A DNA stretch of 64,000 nt from Cladorhizidae sp. MBARI D1340-BT2. Taxonomy: Eukaryota > Porifera > Demospongiae > Poecilosclerida > Cladorhizidae. Both the position numbers and the translations under genes were made by a program. Below the pieces are notes generated by a model. The model saw only the letters and a program-made list of their open reading frames with translations, did not search any database and was not told where the DNA came from. The stretch is from assembly GCA_028752905.1 (NCBI GenBank), contig JAQNBH010000009.1:28447976-28511975 (forward strand), in the 5' to 3' direction. Positions 60,423-64,000 of the stretch are shown here, one piece after another (position 1 is the stretch's first letter; each line of letters begins with the position of its first letter).

Positions 60423-62217
60423 TTATCTATAGCTCGACCTTTACTGGATGTTTTTAATTTTATATTATTAACCTGTTGACCATCATAGATGATTATGTCC
60501 TTAAAAGAGGAATGCAAGGAAGGTATCCAGAAAAGGAGACAGGCTGGTGCAGAACTGGTTGGAACCCTATGTAATCGTTCATGTCTCACCCAAAGGACTC
60601 TGCACACTGCAGGATAACAACCAAAACATTATGAAGGTTAAGTTTAATGTCTGGCTTTTGAAGCCTTACTTAACTAGAGAGATACCAGTTCAACATGAGA
60701 TACCAACTTCCATCCAGTCACACAACACCAGTTCGAACAACCCTGGACCATCTGATGAGTTGAGTGATACAGCTTCCTCCCCTGGGAGTCCAGATAAGAG
60801 GCAGTGCCTAATCATTCGACAGACTAAGAAAGATAGTCTAGTCCTCCCACCACCTGATAGAAACACACCTCTCTCTAGTGAGCCAACATCAGACTGTGTT
60901 GTAACCAGTGTTACACAAGTTGTGCCTAGAATGCTTGGAAAACCCTTGCCTTGCAAACCACCTGTCCATTACAGAAAATTTCCTGGTGACTTTTTAATAA
61001 TTCTGCTGTCTGAAGCATGGCTAGAGGACACACACATAGATGAGGCGCAGGATCTACTTCGCAATCAGTTTCCAAAGATGGGTGGCTTCCAGTCCATTGG
61101 GTATGTGGCACCAGGAAGTGGAGGCTCAATAACTGGAACTCCGGTTTGGGATTATATCCAAATCATGAATACTGGCGGCCACTGGGTCTGTGTGTCCAGC
61201 ATAGGAATGCCCAAGGGGACTGTGCGGGTGTATGACAGCCTCTATACAGGAACCAGTAAGAAATAACTTGAATGATAATATTTTACATGCTAAACTTAAA
61301 AAAAAAATTACACATTCTGATTAGGTGGATCAAGAATTAACTGTTGTCAATTTCCAACAACTTTTATGACATGCATTGGAAATTGAATAATGTCATTGGA
61401 TCCAACAGTGTTGTTATATTTTAATCCTCTCGATTAAAAAATTGGGCTCCTTGATAACTACTGTTGTGAGCTTAGAAATCTATACTCAATTTTTTACTTG
61501 CATAGTATCTCAACTCAAGCATCACATTAAGAACCAGGGCCTTTCAAGAGTGTCAATTTCACCTAAATATGATTCACAGCTGAATATTAATGGCAAGATG
61601 CCCACGTATGGTACAACAACGAACCCACTAAAATAAGTACAGTACGTGTTACCATTCAATCAATTCTTGTGAAATAAATAGTAGTTATACACGACAAACA
61701 ATTAATAGTTGTTTCGTTTGTTTGTTCTTACTGTTGTTGGATCATTGCAGAACTGGATACACTAAAATGCCTGGCATGGATGGAATTATATCAAGGAAGC
61801 CACCTGACCATACAGCAACCATACATGCATCAACAGGTTGGAGATGCCTGTGGTTTATTAGCCATTGCTGTAGCAACCGCATTATGCAATGGTGTGGACC
61901 CATCAACAATAACATTTGATCAAACAAAGATGCGGTCCCACCTGATGAGATCATTCCAGACATATCACATCAAACTATTCCCTGTTGAAGGATGCCGACG
62001 AAAAGCCACAAGCAAGAAGCTCAAAATTGTTCTCAGGGAACCATTGATCTGTGTTTGCAGACAACCCCATGACTGTGCCCTCACAGTGGCACAGTGCAGC
62101 AAGTTTAGTAAATGGTTCCAACAATCATGTACAGAGATTCCACCATCAGCCATCATCAACCGGGAGGAGGAGTGGAAATGTGGCAGTTGTTGGGACAGGG
62201 AATTGGGTGCCACTTAA
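60423..62217 (+). CDS. Ginger B GPY/F, Ulp1-like protease and PHD-like C-terminus (two exons)
   Basis: Exon to 61255: GPY/F (GDRLVQNWLEPYVIV, KFNVWLLKPYL), a Ser/Pro linker, then the protease start LSEAWLEDTHIDEAQDLLRN, FPKMGGFQSIGY, His in GGHWVCVSS and Asp in VYDSLYTGT. The donor is ACCA|GTAAGA. Exon 61751-62217 follows TTGCAG and joins in phase 1 to give KLDTLKCLAW and the catalytic Cys in VGDACGLLAIA. The C-terminal finger keeps CVCRQP, CSKF and CGSC but lacks one cysteine and the histidine of a normal PHD, so it has probably decayed. This is the best preserved gene portion of either Ginger-like element. Confidence 0.78.
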
Positions 62218-63404
62218 ATAATTAAGACTGAATCTGTTTGTTCTTGTTGGGATTTTTTTCTGGGTAATTATGAATGTCTCATTTTCATGCAATAAACTGT
62301 CTTAGTTTTCTCCAATCTGTGAAATACTGGGAGATCCTAAACTTTCTGGTGGTCTTCCTAGGATATCATGGTTGACCTGGAAATATGTTTATTGTTTAAT
62401 TCAAGTTTTGCACAAGTTAAATTGTAGGATGGTGCTGAGGAACCACATATATATGCTCTGACCCTGTCCTTCTATCACTCCATCATCCAGAGAAGCAAAA
62501 CAAAAGAAAAATTGTTCCTATCACTCCATCATCCAGAGAAGCAAAACAAAAGAAAAATTGTTCATCTAATTGTGATTATAGTAAATGGCAAGTATTCTCA
62601 CTTGTCATATTACTTCTCCCATGATGATAGATTTGTTGCTAAAACAATTTATTTCTATAGCTAGAGAGTAAAATTTAATATAAAAAAACAAAAACAAATT
62701 TCTGAGAGAAATGAGGGTTGGCAAGTTACTTGCCATATTAGATACTCCTCCCATGTTTTTACTGCAATTTATATATAGCTTGTGTATATATATATACACA
62801 CGCAACACATTCATATTCAGCTATGACAGGTGAGATTTATATGGCAGGTGGGACTAATATGTCAGGTGAGACAAATATGGCAGGTGTCTGCAGGTGACTA
62901 ATATGGCAGGTGAGACTAATATGTCAGGTGATACTAATATGTCAGGTGAGACTAATACGGAATATGAATATGGAATAGTTTACCTGGCTAACGCAGGACG
63001 ACATAAAAACAAGACTGTTCCCAATGCATAACTATGGATGTGGAGTGAACCCAGTAGTGAGTAACTAATTATGAATTGGAAGTGTTGATAATATGGTCTG
63101 CAGCTTAGTGTGTTTGTGTGTTATGTGTTTATGTTGGGCAAATGTCATAGGTCGATGATGAGTGTAAGATTACCATGTATGGGCAGAAACCAGAAGTGGG
63201 GGCTCCAGCCTAGTTAAGGGAGGAGTTGTTACTGCTCTGGGAGTTAGCTGAGTCTTGTAAGTGTCCTATATTGAATTATTAAGGTTGCTCTACTTAACCT
63301 TGCTAGCCTAGTGTATAGCTTAAAGGTAGAGTGGTGGCAGCATACCAACACTTAGTGACTGGCTCAGAGTCTGTGGGTAATATCAGATTTGGTCCTGTCA
63401 CAAC
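62218..63404. other. Spacer, minisatellite and probable LTR of Gypsy element 3
   Basis: No gene. A 46-bp direct duplication lies at about 62469-62560 (TATCACTCCATCATCCAGAG). A minisatellite with ATGGCAGGTGAGACTAAT units of about 19-20 bp runs at 62828-62960. The part ending near 63402 should be the 5' LTR of Gypsy element 3; its start is not placed. Confidence 0.5.
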
Positions 63405-63422
63405 TGGTTGCAGTGGTGGGAT
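63405..63422 (+). promoter_or_regulatory. Primer binding site of Gypsy element 3
   Basis: TGGTTGCAGTGGTGGGAT differs from the site of element 1 at two positions and again fits a tRNA-Leu-like primer. Confidence 0.6.
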
Positions 63423-63462
63423 TTTTTTTTAACTAGAGAGATAGCTACTACCCTTGACATGA

Positions 63463-64000
63463 ATGGATACCAGAAGTAAGGCAAAGGACACTACAGAAGG
63501 AGAAAGGTGGAGTACTTCACCGCTAATGGACTCAGAAGATATTGGGGAAAGAGTGACAATGTCTGATATGCTCCGAATGTTTAAACTCTAGTCAGAGAAG
63601 CAAAAGGAAGACGAGAAAAGACGGGTGACCGAACGAGCGGAAGCCGAGGAGAAAAGATATCAGAGATGGGAAAGATTGCTGATGACAGTGATAAGCGGAG
63701 GGGGCACTGGCAGGATAGAAGAATCGGACTCTGTTCCTACCCCCAGCCAAATCAAAGCACCCCGGTTCAGAGAAATGAAGGAAGACGAAGACCCCCTGGA
63801 ATATTTAACGTTTTAGAGAGCCATATGGCTGCATACAAGGTCCTCAATCCTGAATTCCGACCGGATGCCAACAGAGTATATCTGGCAATGCAGCCGGATG
63901 TAAAGGAAGACTATGATCAAGTCAAACTAGCACTCTTGCGACTCTACCGTGTGACCAGAAAAGCTTACCGACAAAGATTGGACAATCTCAAACGGAAACC
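63463..64000 (+). pseudogene. gag: gag of Gypsy element 3, partial
   Basis: From ATG 63463: a charged start, TAG at 63589-63591, then EKRRVTERAEAEEKRYQRWE, APRFREMKEDEDPLEYL and a frame change near 63810. The other frame continues with NPEFRPDANRVYLAMQPDVK and LYRVTRKAYRQRLDNLKRK to the window end. This is the capsid layout of Gypsy gag. It is not closely similar to elements 1 and 2. The rest lies outside. Confidence 0.7.

Larger units (their letters stand above)
56905..62217 (+). mobile_element. Ginger-like transposon B, right copy, 5' truncated
   Basis: From the junction at 56907 the sequence is the reverse complement of 19708-23587 up to 60790, and then continues alone to the protein end. 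It holds the integrase core (58360-58994), middle exon (59671-59990, frameshifted), a short exon near 60140-60235, GPY/F, Ulp1-like protease and a PHD-like finger. The zinc-finger exons seen in the left copy are missing. Confidence 0.78.

Overview
The window is AT-rich animal DNA built mostly of transposable elements. Its genes have short spliceosomal introns (GT...AG), it holds long microsatellites and a satellite array, and it contains several invertebrate-type elements: Ginger-like integrase transposons with Ulp1 protease and PHD finger, piggyBac, a Penelope-like element, and an LTR element with integrase ahead of reverse transcriptase. A basal metazoan, perhaps a sponge, is my inference; nothing here proves it. 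There is no sign of a bacterial or viral genome.

Layout. 1-5760: no gene I can support, with a palindromic Penelope-terminus-like fragment at 4843-5028. 5765-7285: three phase-compatible exons of a + strand coiled-coil gene with eight 14-residue repeats. 7790-8830: tandem repeats. 8901-24140: left arm of a large inverted duplication, - strand, holding Ginger-like element A, two piggyBac derivatives and the 5' half of Ginger-like element B. 25687-31076: a complete-length but broken Ty3/Gypsy element with LTRs, TATAG target duplication, a tRNA-Leu-type primer site and the unusual order gag-PR-INT-RT-RH (Gmr1-like). 31100-36390: minisatellites and gene-poor DNA. 36400-40620: degenerate satellite of about 26 monomers. 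41500-43460: Penelope-like RT/GIY-YIG remnant (- strand), an adjoining (AAT)n tract of about 690 bp and a hammerhead-ribozyme-like core. 43700-45345: 5' part of a second Gypsy element cut off by a 31-bp tandem repeat. 45350-51180: tandem modules that look like repeated pairs of mini-exons (- strand). 50509-60790: right arm of the inverted duplication, with Ginger B running on intact to 62217. 63400-64000: start of a third Gypsy element.

The most striking feature is that the two arms are not collinear. In the left arm (read on the - strand) the order is Ginger B 5' half, module, piggyBac, complete Ginger A. In the right arm it is module, piggyBac, Ginger A 5' half, Ginger B 3' part. The blocks are circularly permuted, and each arm has its own novel junction (left 19703/19708, right 56907-56909 with a 3-bp microhomology). 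Differences between the arms (a piggyBac insertion with a clean empty TTAA site opposite, a foldback hairpin, a 251-bp tandem duplication) happened after the copy split, or were lost from one arm; shared stop codons predate it.
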